Assembly (NCBI GenBank): GCA_965659675.1
Contig: CBFHWY010000048.1
Coordinates: 1-21,304, forward strand
Direction of reading: 5' to 3'
DNA from: CBFHWY01 sp965659675
GTDB lineage: Bacteria > Bacteroidota > Bacteroidia > Flavobacteriales_G > Salibacteraceae
DNA length: 21,304 bases
In this document: in pieces, positions 1 through 7,937 of the stretch
Layout: the number at the start of each line of letters is the position of its first letter
Numbering within the stretch: position 1 is the first letter of the stretch
The notes under the pieces: model-generated
Told to the model about the DNA's origin: nothing
What the model saw: only the letters and a program-made list of their open reading frames with translations
Database searches by the model: none
Position numbers and translations under genes: made by a program

Positions 1-106
1 GGTCGTTCCCAAAATGGAATCAGACCGGAACACCTATCTACAAGAACATAATCGAATCCATCCGTATTTTGAATCTGTCGTTCCTCATTCTGAGATTGAG
101 AACTAA
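1..106 (+). CDS. C-terminal end of an unidentified protein (5' truncated)
   Basis: The second reading frame is open from the window edge to a TAA at 104-106 and encodes 34 residues ending in VVPHSEIEN. The other frames close earlier. The residues look like a genuine polar protein tail without alanine, matching the rest of the left region. I do not recognise the family from so short a piece. It runs towards the minus-strand gene that ends at 234. Confidence 0.45.
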   Translation, partial: VVPKMESDRNTYLQEHNRIHPYFESVVPHSEIEN

Positions 107-233
107 CACGTGAATAAAGTACCTTCATTTTACTATCATTTAAGGGTAATCAGGAATTATGTCTAATATAATAGTAAATCCTGAGAAAACAAAGTATTTA
201 CGAGGGTTTCTATACTATCATTTGAAGTGTACT
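107..233. other. Convergent intergenic region with an imperfect inverted repeat
   Basis: No gene is seen. The arms CAGGAATTA (151-159) and TAAATCCTG (175-183) can pair with one mismatch across a 15-nt spacer. The position between two converging genes suggests a shared transcription end, but no T-run follows on either strand, so a canonical intrinsic terminator is not supported. The 11-mer TACTATCATTT occurs at 131-141 and again at 213-223. Confidence 0.35.
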
Positions 234-689
234 CTAAAATGATAATGATTTTGACCTTAGTAGTGAGGTGTTGTTATTCTTCTCCAACTTCTCCAATCGA
301 TTCTTCAAAGATTCAATCTCTTCTAATAGAGTTTGAACGATGGATGGAGTTTTCTGAGGTGGGATGGTTCCCATCTTTTCTTTCTCCCATTGTTCAGAAA
401 AATCACCCATTAGATATCCATACTCATCGTACATCTTATTCCATTGTTCCAATAGTTCATAATCAGTAAGAGATGAATCTAATTCGGATAATACTCCCAT
501 TCTGATTTGTTCTTCAATTGGTTGAGGAAGAGAGGAGGTCACCTCATTAAGGTGAACCTCTGATTCCTTCAATAATCTCTCCCTATTTGATTTTTTCAAT
601 TTCTCATTACATTGAATGTAGAAGTTGAACCCTTTAAACTTTCGATTCGATGGGGTTCCGTTGTTTCTGGGGTGTTGGTAGATTTTCAT
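234..689 (-). CDS. Hypothetical alanine-free protein with C-terminal coiled coil (151 aa)
   Basis: I do not recognise the family. The protein is hydrophilic, has no signal peptide or membrane segment, and ends in a leucine/glutamate/lysine-rich stretch (about residues 117-140, with EEIESLKNRLEKLEKNN) typical of a short coiled coil. There is no alanine. Its ATG shares one base with the TAA of the upstream GNAT-like gene (TAATG), so the two are probably co-transcribed and translationally coupled. The coupling fixes the start. Confidence 0.6.
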   Translation of the reverse strand: MKIYQHPRNNGTPSNRKFKGFNFYIQCNEKLKKSNRERLLKESEVHLNEVTSSLPQPIEEQIRMGVLSELDSSLTDYELLEQWNKMYDEYGYLMGDFSEQWEKEKMGTIPPQKTPSIVQTLLEEIESLKNRLEKLEKNNNTSLLRSKSLSF

Positions 690-1228
690 TATCCTACCAT
701 TTTATGTATCAAACCCAAAGTTGTACGAGACTCGTTTTTATTTGGGTTGTATGACCAATAAATACTCTTCATATTCTCTCTTCGATATCCGAATTTGTGA
801 TAAAAATCTCTTAGAATTCCCAATGAGATATCATCTGTTTGAACTGGAATCAGATAAACCATAGTTCCCGTTCGGTTAGAAATTTCTTTGATTATCTCCA
901 TAAGTTTCGAACCTAAATATCTACGTCTATTCAAAGGGGAAACAAATATCTTATGAAGACATATTCCATTTTTATAAGGATGGAAGAAACAACATATTTT
1001 AGTTTCATTATTGTAAAAGAAATCGGTGTACGTAAATCCGTTATTTTCTCTATTTGTCTGTAAACAACGAGTTCCTATGGGTTGTATTTTTTTTTCTAAT
1101 TGAAATGAAAAATAATTGGTTTTTCGTTCAAACTCATAGATGAATTCGTTGTAATTGTCAGTTAATGGGTGAGTAACTTTCTCTTTTTTTGACGGAAATG
1201 ATTGATTCCTTACTACAGAATACTTCAT
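689..1228 (-). CDS. GNAT-like N-acetyltransferase, alanine-free (179 aa)
   Basis: The central part (about residues 89-150) has the layout of a GNAT fold: a beta-strand LHKIFVSPLNR, the acetyl-CoA pyrophosphate-loop-like RRRYLGSKLM (R/Q-x-x-G-x-G/A type, degenerate here), a helix, then a strand and the C-terminal FYHKFGYRRE signature seen near the end of many GNAT domains. The substrate cannot be guessed. The N-terminal 60 residues are unassigned. There is no alanine, although GNAT loops commonly contain alanine. The ATG is preceded by an A/T-rich stretch without a Shine-Dalgarno sequence, as is usual in Bacteroidota. It is first of a coupled two-gene minus-strand unit. Confidence is high for a gene and moderate for the family. 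Confidence 0.6.
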   Translation of the reverse strand: MKYSVVRNQSFPSKKEKVTHPLTDNYNEFIYEFERKTNYFSFQLEKKIQPIGTRCLQTNRENNGFTYTDFFYNNETKICCFFHPYKNGICLHKIFVSPLNRRRYLGSKLMEIIKEISNRTGTMVYLIPVQTDDISLGILRDFYHKFGYRRENMKSIYWSYNPNKNESRTTLGLIHKMVG

Positions 1229-1264
1229 AATATTTAAATTTTAATTGATTACTTTTTTTAATTT

Positions 1265-1443
1265 ATCTCTCATTATTACCTTACTAATATCGTCATCTAT
1301 TTATGGTGGTATTTACACTTAATAAACCTTTCACCACCACTTCATTAATCTCTCTTAATACATTCATATCTCTCATTATTACATAGTAAATATAAGACCG
1401 TATTTATGGTGGTATTTTGCTATATTTGATGTTTCACCACCAC
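1265..1443. repeat. Two direct repeats with 103-bp periodicity, each with an inverted GGTGG/CCACC motif
   Basis: Three blocks recur at exactly 103 bp: ATCTCTCATTATTAC (1265-1279 and 1368-1382), TATTTATGGTGGTATTT (1298-1314 and 1401-1417) and TTTCACCACCAC (1329-1340 and 1432-1443). Sequence between the blocks is diverged. Within each copy TGGTGG can pair with CCACCA some 20-25 nt further on. The second copy surrounds the predicted -7 box of the 238-aa gene, so these look like duplicated operator or binding sites for a dimeric regulator. Alternatively they are remnants of a duplicated promoter region or iteron-like sites. Confidence 0.7.
1421..1428 (+). promoter_or_regulatory. Bacteroidota -7 promoter box TATATTTG
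   Basis: TATATTTG matches the TAnnTTTG consensus of the Bacteroidota primary sigma factor exactly. It lies 27 nt before the ATG of the 238-aa gene and between the two arms of the second inverted repeat, so a bound regulator would cover it. The first repeat copy lacks this box. No clear -33 TTG is seen at ideal spacing. Confidence 0.5.
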
Positions 1444-1454
1444 ATATACGAGTT

Positions 1455-2171
1455 ATGAAAAACGAGAAGAAGTTTAGAAGTGAAGGAGATGTATTCTTTA
1501 TGGATTATCTCCCCGATGAGGTATTTGATAATCTGAGTGAATCAGAGAGAGAGTCATATAGGACATACAGAAACAACCATCGATGGATACATGATGGAAA
1601 TGAGAAAATAAAGAAGTTAGAATCTCAGATTCAGAAACTGAAAGAGGAAATCAAAATCACTAAGGTTAAAATCAAAGGAGATGATTACCACGATGGATGG
1701 GAATCCATTATGAAGAAGAACTACACCAACATCAGTTTTCTATCCAAGAAGTTTGAGTTTTATTGTTCGGTTGGATTCAGAAATCGGAAATCCAAATCTT
1801 TGAAGAACCAATCAAAGTTCAATAAGGAGTTAGTAAGAACTCAATCCCAATATGATGGAAAGGAACTTACATCTAATCCAAAGATTTACATCAGAATTGA
1901 GAGTTCTGATAAGAAGTATTTGAAGAATATATACGTTGGTGATGAGGATAAGACCAGGGAGATGATTCAACGTTTAAGAGGTGGTGATTGGAGTTCAGAA
2001 AAAGTTTCTGTTCATCGATTAAAGATAGAACTGAGAGAAATCTATGTACCGTATTCAAGGTATCAGATTTACCACTCTAATTGGGATTCATTTAAGGGAG
2101 ACACTCACAGTGTTCAAAAGGTTGAGGATTGGGTTGTGAATATGGGTGATAAGTTTAAAGAGTGGAGTTGA
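1455..2171 (+). CDS. Hypothetical alanine-free protein with coiled coil (238 aa)
   Basis: I do not recognise the family. The protein is strongly charged and cytosolic in appearance. Residues about 50-75 (KIKKLESQIQKLKEEIKIT) form a clear heptad coiled coil. The remainder is rich in lysine, aromatic residues and serine, with a run of short beta-like segments (KIYIRIESSDKKYLKNIYVG). There is no alanine. The ATG at 1455 follows a TAnnTTTG box; a second in-frame ATG lies at 1500. The duplicated inverted repeats in front suggest tight regulation, possibly autoregulation, which is inference. It is transcribed towards a small minus-strand gene across a hairpin. Confidence 0.65.
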   Translation: MKNEKKFRSEGDVFFMDYLPDEVFDNLSESERESYRTYRNNHRWIHDGNEKIKKLESQIQKLKEEIKITKVKIKGDDYHDGWESIMKKNYTNISFLSKKFEFYCSVGFRNRKSKSLKNQSKFNKELVRTQSQYDGKELTSNPKIYIRIESSDKKYLKNIYVGDEDKTREMIQRLRGGDWSSEKVSVHRLKIELREIYVPYSRYQIYHSNWDSFKGDTHSVQKVEDWVVNMGDKFKEWS

Positions 2172-2220
2172 GGTTTCCCCCAACCTTAAAACCTGACTTC
2201 GACATATAAACCACCCATTT

Positions 2221-2243
2221 TCAAACCCAATGAAAAGGTTTGA
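2221..2243. terminator. Bidirectional hairpin between converging genes
   Basis: TCAAACC (2221-2227) and GGTTTGA (2237-2243) form a perfect 7-bp stem with a 9-nt loop, between the stop codons of the 238-aa gene (2171) and the minus-strand gene (2250). T-rich or A-rich flanks are short on both sides, so termination is plausible but not certain. Confidence 0.45.
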
Positions 2244-2249
2244 ATCGGT

Positions 2250-2459
2250 TTACAAAGAATTACCCCCACCCCCTGAGGTGGTTCTCATCCTCTTCCACCA
2301 ATCGGTTTTGTGTTTGAGTTGATACTCTTTCATATCTACTCTATCAAATAAGTGGAAGTTCTTTGGAACAACCCCTTCATCTTCCAATTCCTTCAATGTA
2401 ACAGTTGGATAAGAATCTCTAATCTTTTTGGTTTCTCTTCTTCTTTTACGACTACTCAT
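2250..2459 (-). CDS. Small basic hypothetical protein (69 aa)
   Basis: The frame is open upstream to a TTG at 2528 (92 aa), but I prefer the ATG at 2459. It begins MSSRKRRRETKK, and the extra residues overlap the probable hsdM control region, including a 13-bp palindrome. The protein is very basic at the N-terminus, continues with a short ordered part (YPTVTLKELEDEGVVPK) and ends in a GGGGNSL tail. No known family is recognised. A small nucleic-acid-binding protein or a regulator of the divergent restriction operon is conceivable from charge and position only. There is no alanine. Confidence 0.45.
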   Translation of the reverse strand: MSSRKRRRETKKIRDSYPTVTLKELEDEGVVPKNFHLFDRVDMKEYQLKHKTDWWKRMRTTSGGGGNSL

Positions 2460-2471
2460 ATGGGTTAAGAT

Positions 2472-2484
2472 ACGGAAATTCCGT
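2472..2484. promoter_or_regulatory. Palindromic operator-like site in the hsdM control region
   Basis: ACGGAA-A-TTCCGT is a perfect palindrome around a central A. It lies 13 nt in front of the ATG of the divergent small gene and 55 nt in front of hsdM. A TAnnTTTG-like box with one mismatch (TAGGTTTT, 2513-2520) follows upstream of hsdM. Such a site could serve a repressor that delays restriction, but no regulator is proven. Confidence 0.35.
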
Positions 2485-2538
2485 GAGATATCGTGGATTT
2501 CATGTATTTTAGTAGGTTTTAAAATCAAACGATAATTT

Positions 2539-4248
2539 ATGGGAAATCACCAAGAAATATCATCCTTCATCTGGAGGGTTTGTGATGATGAATTAAGAGG
2601 ATTGTTTAAACCTCACGAATATGGAGATATCATCCTTCCTTTTGTAGTTCTAAGAAGATTAGATTGTTTGATTGAACCTCACAAAGATGAAGTGGTAAAA
2701 CAATACAATGAACTCCTTCAAAGTGGTATCGATGACCCAACTCCTATCATTAGAAAGAAAACAGGGTTAAACTTCTTCAACTACTCTCCCTACGATTTAA
2801 CTCGTTTGAAATCTGACCCGAATGGATTGAAGATTAACTTCCCTAATTACCTCAATGGGTATTCTGATAATGTTCATCAAATATTAGAGAATTTCCAATT
2901 GGATAAACCCGTTGAGAAACTCATTAAGAATAAGAAACTTTACTCTCTGATAGATAAGTTTACAGAGGTGGATTTACACCCTGATAAGATTGATAACCAC
3001 ACAATGGGTTCAATCTTTGAAGAACTACTTCGTAAGTTCTCAGAGATGAGTAATGAAACAAGTGGAGAACACTATACTCCACGAGATATCGTGAAATTAT
3101 TGGTTTCATTGGTGTTTAGTGGTGATGAAGATAACCTTAAAGGAGAAGGTATCATTCGTTCTATTTTTGACCCCTGTTGTGGAACAGGTGGTATGATTAC
3201 CATTGGTAAAGAATGGGTGAATGAGAATATCTCATCTGATGTGATGTTCCAACTCTACGGACAGGAACTCAACCCACAAACCTTCTCTATTTGTAAATCC
3301 GATTTCTTAATTACAGGGGAAGACCCCGAACGTATCAAATTGGGTTCATCACTATCTAACGACCAACACGAAGGAAGAAAGTTTGACTATATGATTACCA
3401 ACCCTCCATTTGGGGTAAGTTGGAAATCGGAACAATCCTATATCAATGAAGAATCTAAAAATCCTTTGGGTAGATTCTCAGTAGGTACTCCTCGTAGTTC
3501 TGATGGTTCTTTACTCTTTCTTCAACATATGATATCCAAAATGAAACCCGAAGGTTCTCGTATTGGAGTGGTGTTTAATGGTTCTCCATTGTTTACAGGA
3601 GATAGTGGTTCAGGTGAATCTGAAATCCGTAAATGGATAATTGAAAACGATTGGTTAGAGAGTGTGGTATCCTTACCTGATTCTCTATTCTTCAACACAG
3701 GTATTACCACCTACATATGGATAGTATCCAACAAAAAGAAACCCAACCGAAAAGGGAAGGTTCAGTTGATAGATGGTTCTTCTCTGTTTAAAACAATGAA
3801 AAAGAGTTTGGGTAGTAAGAGAAAGTATATGGATGATGACCAAACTCAACAGATTTTAAACTCTTACTCTTCGTTTGAAGAATCGGATATCTCAAAGATT
3901 TTTGACAATGAGTTTTTTGGATATACGAAGGTTACCATAGAACAACCCCTCAAAGAGAATGGTGAGGTAGTTCGTAAAAAGGATGGAACACCAAAACCTG
4001 ATTCTAAATTAAGAGATAGTGAAAGAATACCCCTTACTGAAGATATTGAAGAGTATTTTAGTAGAGAAGTAGAACCACATTTACCTGATTCTTGGATTGA
4101 TTTTGATAAAAGTAAAGTGGGGTATGAAATCAACTTTACCAAATACTTCTACCAATACAAACCTCTTCGTTCTTCTTTGGATATTACCAATGAGTTATTG
4201 GAGTTGGAGAAAGAATCGGAGAAACTCCTTAACCAAATCGTTAACTGA
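2539..4248 (+). CDS. hsdM: Type I restriction-modification DNA methyltransferase subunit HsdM, alanine-free
   Basis: This is the N6-adenine methyltransferase subunit that works with HsdS to methylate the host site and is also needed in the HsdR-containing restriction complex. The N-terminal helical domain (about 1-160) is followed by GEHYTPRDIVKLLV and the methyltransferase domain: SAM-binding motif I DPCCGTGG at residues 211-218 and catalytic motif IV NPPF at 288-291. The length of 569 aa is usual for the family. Motif I normally reads DPACG; here alanine is replaced by cysteine 213, and the whole protein has no alanine. The start ATG follows an A/T-rich leader without Shine-Dalgarno. The stop overlaps the hsdS start (TGATG), so the genes are coupled. 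Family assignment is secure. Confidence 0.96.
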   Translation: MGNHQEISSFIWRVCDDELRGLFKPHEYGDIILPFVVLRRLDCLIEPHKDEVVKQYNELLQSGIDDPTPIIRKKTGLNFFNYSPYDLTRLKSDPNGLKINFPNYLNGYSDNVHQILENFQLDKPVEKLIKNKKLYSLIDKFTEVDLHPDKIDNHTMGSIFEELLRKFSEMSNETSGEHYTPRDIVKLLVSLVFSGDEDNLKGEGIIRSIFDPCCGTGGMITIGKEWVNENISSDVMFQLYGQELNPQTFSICKSDFLITGEDPERIKLGSSLSNDQHEGRKFDYMITNPPFGVSWKSEQSYINEESKNPLGRFSVGTPRSSDGSLLFLQHMISKMKPEGSRIGVVFNGSPLFTGDSGSGESEIRKWIIENDWLESVVSLPDSLFFNTGITTYIWIVSNKKKPNRKGKVQLIDGSSLFKTMKKSLGSKRKYMDDDQTQQILNSYSSFEESDISKIFDNEFFGYTKVTIEQPLKENGEVVRKKDGTPKPDSKLRDSERIPLTEDIEEYFSREVEPHLPDSWIDFDKSKVGYEINFTKYFYQYKPLRSSLDITNELLELEKESEKLLNQIVN

Positions 4249-4984
4249 TGAAGAGATACGATACCTATAAAGATTCAGGAGTTGAATGGATTGGGGAGAT
4301 TCCATCTCATTGGTTAATGATTAAACCATGGACAATTTTTTCACCCGAAAAAAGACCAACTCTTCCAGATGATGAAATAATTACCTGTTTTAGAGACGGT
4401 ATAGTTACTCTTAGAAAAAACAGAAGAGAAGATGGATTTACTAATTCTATAAAAGAAATAGGTTATCAAAGAATTCATAAAGGAGATTTAGTTGTTCATG
4501 AGATGGATGGTTTTGAAGGAAGTATTGGTGTAAGTGACTCATTTGGAAAATCAACACCTGTGTACACTGTGATTAAAGAATCTAATTCACATAATAATCG
4601 ATTTTGGATGTTTTTACTCCGAGAAATGTCTAACACTCGTTACATAGAATGTTTGTCTAAAAGTATTAGAGAAAGGACAACTGAATTTAGGTGGAATACA
4701 TGGAAAACAGAATTTTTCCCTTCTCCACCCCTCTCCGAACAACAACAAATAGTATCCTTCTTAGATACTAAAACCTCACTCATAGATTCTCTGATTGAGA
4801 AAACCCAACGAAAGATTGAACTACTCAAAGAGAAAAGAACCTCTCTTATCAATGAAGTAGTCNNNNNNNNNNNNNNNNNNNNNNNNNNNNNNNNNNNNNN
4901 NNNNNNNNNNNNNNNNNNNNNNNNNNNNNNNNNNNNNNNNNNNNNNNNNNNNNNNNNNNNNTAAAAGTAACTACGGATGAGTAA
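4248..4984 (+). CDS. hsdS: Type I restriction specificity subunit HsdS, interrupted by an assembly gap
   Basis: HsdS recognises the two halves of the target sequence and docks HsdM. The visible 205 residues hold the start signature SGVEWIGEIPSHW, one target-recognition domain (about 15-160) and the conserved LSEQQQIVSFLDTKTSLID region plus the long coiled-coil helix ending in KRTSLINEVV. N bases begin exactly there (4863). After the gap I read KVTTDE and a TAA at 4982-4984, which would fit the usual ...VTGKI-type C-terminus and overlap the hsdR start by 8 nt. In that frame the true gap is not 99 nt. Either a few residues are missing (a half-size, dimerising HsdS) or the second recognition domain (about 600 nt) is lost in the gap. 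No alanine is seen in the visible part. Confidence 0.85.
4863..4961. other. Assembly gap (99 N) in hsdS
   Basis: Undetermined bases start at the end of the conserved coiled-coil helix of HsdS. The gap length is not reliable, because the natural C-terminal frame does not stay in phase across it. Confidence 0.99.
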
Positions 4985-7937
4985 GAAATTCACAGAACTA
5001 CGATTTGAAGAATGGATTGAGAAATCACTTCTTACCAATGGATATCACCATTCATTTACTCATTCTAATGAGTTTGAAAGTAAATATGATAAAGACCTTT
5101 GTTTGGTTGAAGAAGATGTAATACACTTCATTAAAACCACTCAACAAGAGGAATACGATAAACTCTTTACTCAGTTTGATACCTCAACAGATTCACACAT
5201 TCTTAAAACCATAGATAGAACCATTTCTCAAAGAGGAATCATTGAAACTCTGAGAAGTGGAATAGAAACGAGAGGATGTAATTTCAATTTGGTGTATTTC
5301 AAACCTAAATCTTCTTTGAATGAAGAACACCAACAACTCTATTCTGAGAATCGTTTCGTAGTAGTTCGTCAACTTCATTACTCCAAACGAAACCACAACT
5401 CTATTGATATGGTGATATTCCTTAATGGTATCCCTATCATCACTATGGAGTTAAAGAATCAACTCACAGGACAGAATATTATCCATTCTCAAAACCAATA
5501 CAAAAAGGATAGAGACCCGAAAGAACCACTACTGAAATTCAAAAGGTGTTTGGTTCATTTCTGTGTAGATAACGATAGGGTGAGTATGAGTACTCAACTC
5601 AGAGGAATGAAAACCAAATTCCTTCCTTATAACAAAGGAATCACCAACCCAATAGTAGAAGGAGATTACCGAACAGAATACCTATGGAATGAGATTCTTA
5701 CTCCTGATTCGGTTTTAGATATCATTGAAAACTTTGTGTTGATTTCAGAGGAATCAGATAAAGAATGGGATGAACAAAAAGGGAAGGTAATTACCAAAAA
5801 GTTTGATGTTCAGATATTCCCACGTTACCATCAATTGGATGTTATCCGTAAGATTAGAAATAACGTAAAGAAAGAAGGGGTTGGTAACAACTACCTCATC
5901 CAACATACCACAGGTTCAGGGAAATCCTATTCCATTGGTTGGTTATCTCATACCCTTACTTCATTGTATCAAAAGGATGGAGATACCAAACGAATGTTTG
6001 ATACCATATTGGTGGTAACCGATAGAAAGGTATTGGATAAACAACTTCAAAATACTGTTTCCAAATTAGAACAAACAGATGGAGTGGTTAATCCTGTTGA
6101 TATGGGTTCTAAACAACTCAAAGAGTATTTAGAGAAGGGAAAAGATATTATCATTACTACTATTCAGAAGTTCCCATTTGTATCAGAGGTCATCTCAGAA
6201 CTGAAAGGACATACCTTCGGAGTGGTGATAGATGAAGTTCACTCTTCACAAACTGGAGAAACCTCCAAACATCTCAAGAAATCACTTTCTGTAAACGAGG
6301 ATGAAGAAGGAGAATTAGATTATGAAGAAGTAATCGGTAAAGAAATTGAATCACGAGGAAAACAAGAACATATTTCCTTCTTTGGATTTACAGGAACACC
6401 CAAAAACAAAACCTTAGAACTTTTTGGTAGAAAGAATGAGGATGGACATTATGTTCCGTTTCACTCGTATTCTATGAAACAATCCATTCAAGAGGGTTTC
6501 ACCTTAGATGTTCTTCAGAACTATACTACCTACAAACGATATTTTAAAGTTCTTCAAAGTTCTGAAGATGATGTAGAAGTACCAGAGAGTAAAGTAAAGA
6601 GAGAGTTGGTCAACTATGTAGATTCTCATTCAGAAACCATCAGACAGAAGGTATCTATCATTTTAGAACATTTCGTTCAGAATACCTCTAAAAAGATAAG
6701 TGGTAGAGGAAGAGGAATGGTTGTGGTTCGTTCTCGTAAACATTGTGTCCTCTTTCACGAGGAGATGGTGAAACAAATGAAGGAGAGAAACCTCTCTTAT
6801 AGTTGTTTGGTTGGGTTTAGTGGAACTATCTTCCACAATGGTAAGGAGAACTCAGAAACCTCTTTAAACACAGAGAATGGATTGGTAAACACCTCTATTC
6901 CGAATGGGTTGAAAGACCCGAAATATAGAATACTAATTGTATCCAATAAATTCCAAACAGGTTTTGATGAACCTCTCCTTCAGTCGATGTACGTAGATAA
7001 GATGTTGAGTGGAGTTCAATGTGTTCAAACCTTATCTCGTTTGAATAGAACCACAAGTGGAAAGACAGATACCTTTGTTTTAGATTTTGTAAATGAAACG
7101 GATGATATCGTAGAATCCTTTCAACCCTACTATACCTCAACGATACTCACAGAGGAAACCGACCCCGATAAGTTGTATCAGATGTTGTATGAGATTGAAC
7201 AATACAATCTCTACACCCAATACCAAATAGATGAATTCTGTAAGGAGTTTTATTCTGATTCTGATTCAGACCAGAAGTTACATCCCATCATTGATGTGGT
7301 AGTAGATAACTACAACGAACGATTGAATGAGGAAGAACAAGATGAGTTTAAATCAAAGATTCAATCCTTCATCAGAATGTATTCATACATCTCTCAAATC
7401 TCATCTTTTGGAGAAGTGAAATGGGAGAAATCGTATGTGTTTCTGAGATTCTTAAATAAGAAACTCCCTAAGAGAGAAACGGAACGAATCTCTGTTGTAG
7501 ATTCCGTTGATTTAGATTCACTTCGTATCCAAATGATGGGAGAAACCAATCTTTCGTTAGTTGAAGAACAAGGTGAGGTGTATGGTATCTCAGGTGAATC
7601 AGGTGGTGGAAGAGGTGAAGATGAAAAGGTTCTACTCTCTGATATCATAGATAAGATTAACCAAGTATTTGGAGAAAACTTAGGAGAAGAGGATAAAGTG
7701 ACCTTAGAACAGATTCAACAACGAATGAATACCAATGATGAGTTAATGAAAGTTATCAATGGGAACAATTCTGAGGATGTAAAGAAGGAATACTTCAACA
7801 ACCTATTTAAGGATACTGTGGTGGATTACCACGGAGATAGAATGGATTTCTACAAGAATGTAATGAATAAAACGGTCTTCCCTATGTTGGTTGATTTCAT
7901 GTATAAGGAAGTGGTTAAACAAGTAGGTAAGAGATGA
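4977..7937 (+). CDS. hsdR: Type I restriction endonuclease/translocase subunit HsdR, alanine-free
   Basis: HsdR is the ATP-driven motor and nuclease of the type I complex, cutting unmethylated DNA away from the recognition site. The N-terminal PD-(D/E)XK nuclease shows D144 in SIDMVIF and E158-L-K160 in TMELKNQ. The helicase core follows: Walker A TTGSGKS (about 311-317), DEVH at 419-422 in place of the usual DEAH/DECH, FTGTP motif III, and C-terminal motor motifs FQTGFDEP and QTLSRLNR. The length of 986 aa is normal. Not one alanine occurs. The start overlaps the predicted end of hsdS, and the stop overlaps the ATG of the next gene (ATGA), so the operon is translationally coupled. The assignment is secure. 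Confidence 0.96.
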   Translation: MSKKFTELRFEEWIEKSLLTNGYHHSFTHSNEFESKYDKDLCLVEEDVIHFIKTTQQEEYDKLFTQFDTSTDSHILKTIDRTISQRGIIETLRSGIETRGCNFNLVYFKPKSSLNEEHQQLYSENRFVVVRQLHYSKRNHNSIDMVIFLNGIPIITMELKNQLTGQNIIHSQNQYKKDRDPKEPLLKFKRCLVHFCVDNDRVSMSTQLRGMKTKFLPYNKGITNPIVEGDYRTEYLWNEILTPDSVLDIIENFVLISEESDKEWDEQKGKVITKKFDVQIFPRYHQLDVIRKIRNNVKKEGVGNNYLIQHTTGSGKSYSIGWLSHTLTSLYQKDGDTKRMFDTILVVTDRKVLDKQLQNTVSKLEQTDGVVNPVDMGSKQLKEYLEKGKDIIITTIQKFPFVSEVISELKGHTFGVVIDEVHSSQTGETSKHLKKSLSVNEDEEGELDYEEVIGKEIESRGKQEHISFFGFTGTPKNKTLELFGRKNEDGHYVPFHSYSMKQSIQEGFTLDVLQNYTTYKRYFKVLQSSEDDVEVPESKVKRELVNYVDSHSETIRQKVSIILEHFVQNTSKKISGRGRGMVVVRSRKHCVLFHEEMVKQMKERNLSYSCLVGFSGTIFHNGKENSETSLNTENGLVNTSIPNGLKDPKYRILIVSNKFQTGFDEPLLQSMYVDKMLSGVQCVQTLSRLNRTTSGKTDTFVLDFVNETDDIVESFQPYYTSTILTEETDPDKLYQMLYEIEQYNLYTQYQIDEFCKEFYSDSDSDQKLHPIIDVVVDNYNERLNEEEQDEFKSKIQSFIRMYSYISQISSFGEVKWEKSYVFLRFLNKKLPKRETERISVVDSVDLDSLRIQMMGETNLSLVEEQGEVYGISGESGGGRGEDEKVLLSDIIDKINQVFGENLGEEDKVTLEQIQQRMNTNDELMKVINGNNSEDVKKEYFNNLFKDTVVDYHGDRMDFYKNVMNKTVFPMLVDFMYKEVVKQVGKR

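Noticed and set aside
227..469. Plus-strand 80-residue frame opposite the 151-aa minus gene
   Set aside because: The minus-strand gene is coupled to the GNAT-like gene and has a coherent coiled coil; the plus frame has no motif and is likely antisense shadow.
1265..1443. CRISPR array
   Set aside because: There are only two units, the conserved blocks are split by diverged sequence, and no cas genes are present.
3522..4142. Minus-strand open frames inside hsdM, and similar ones inside hsdR, glmS, panC and radA
   Set aside because: They lie wholly within well-identified genes, lack motifs and are shadows of the coding strand.
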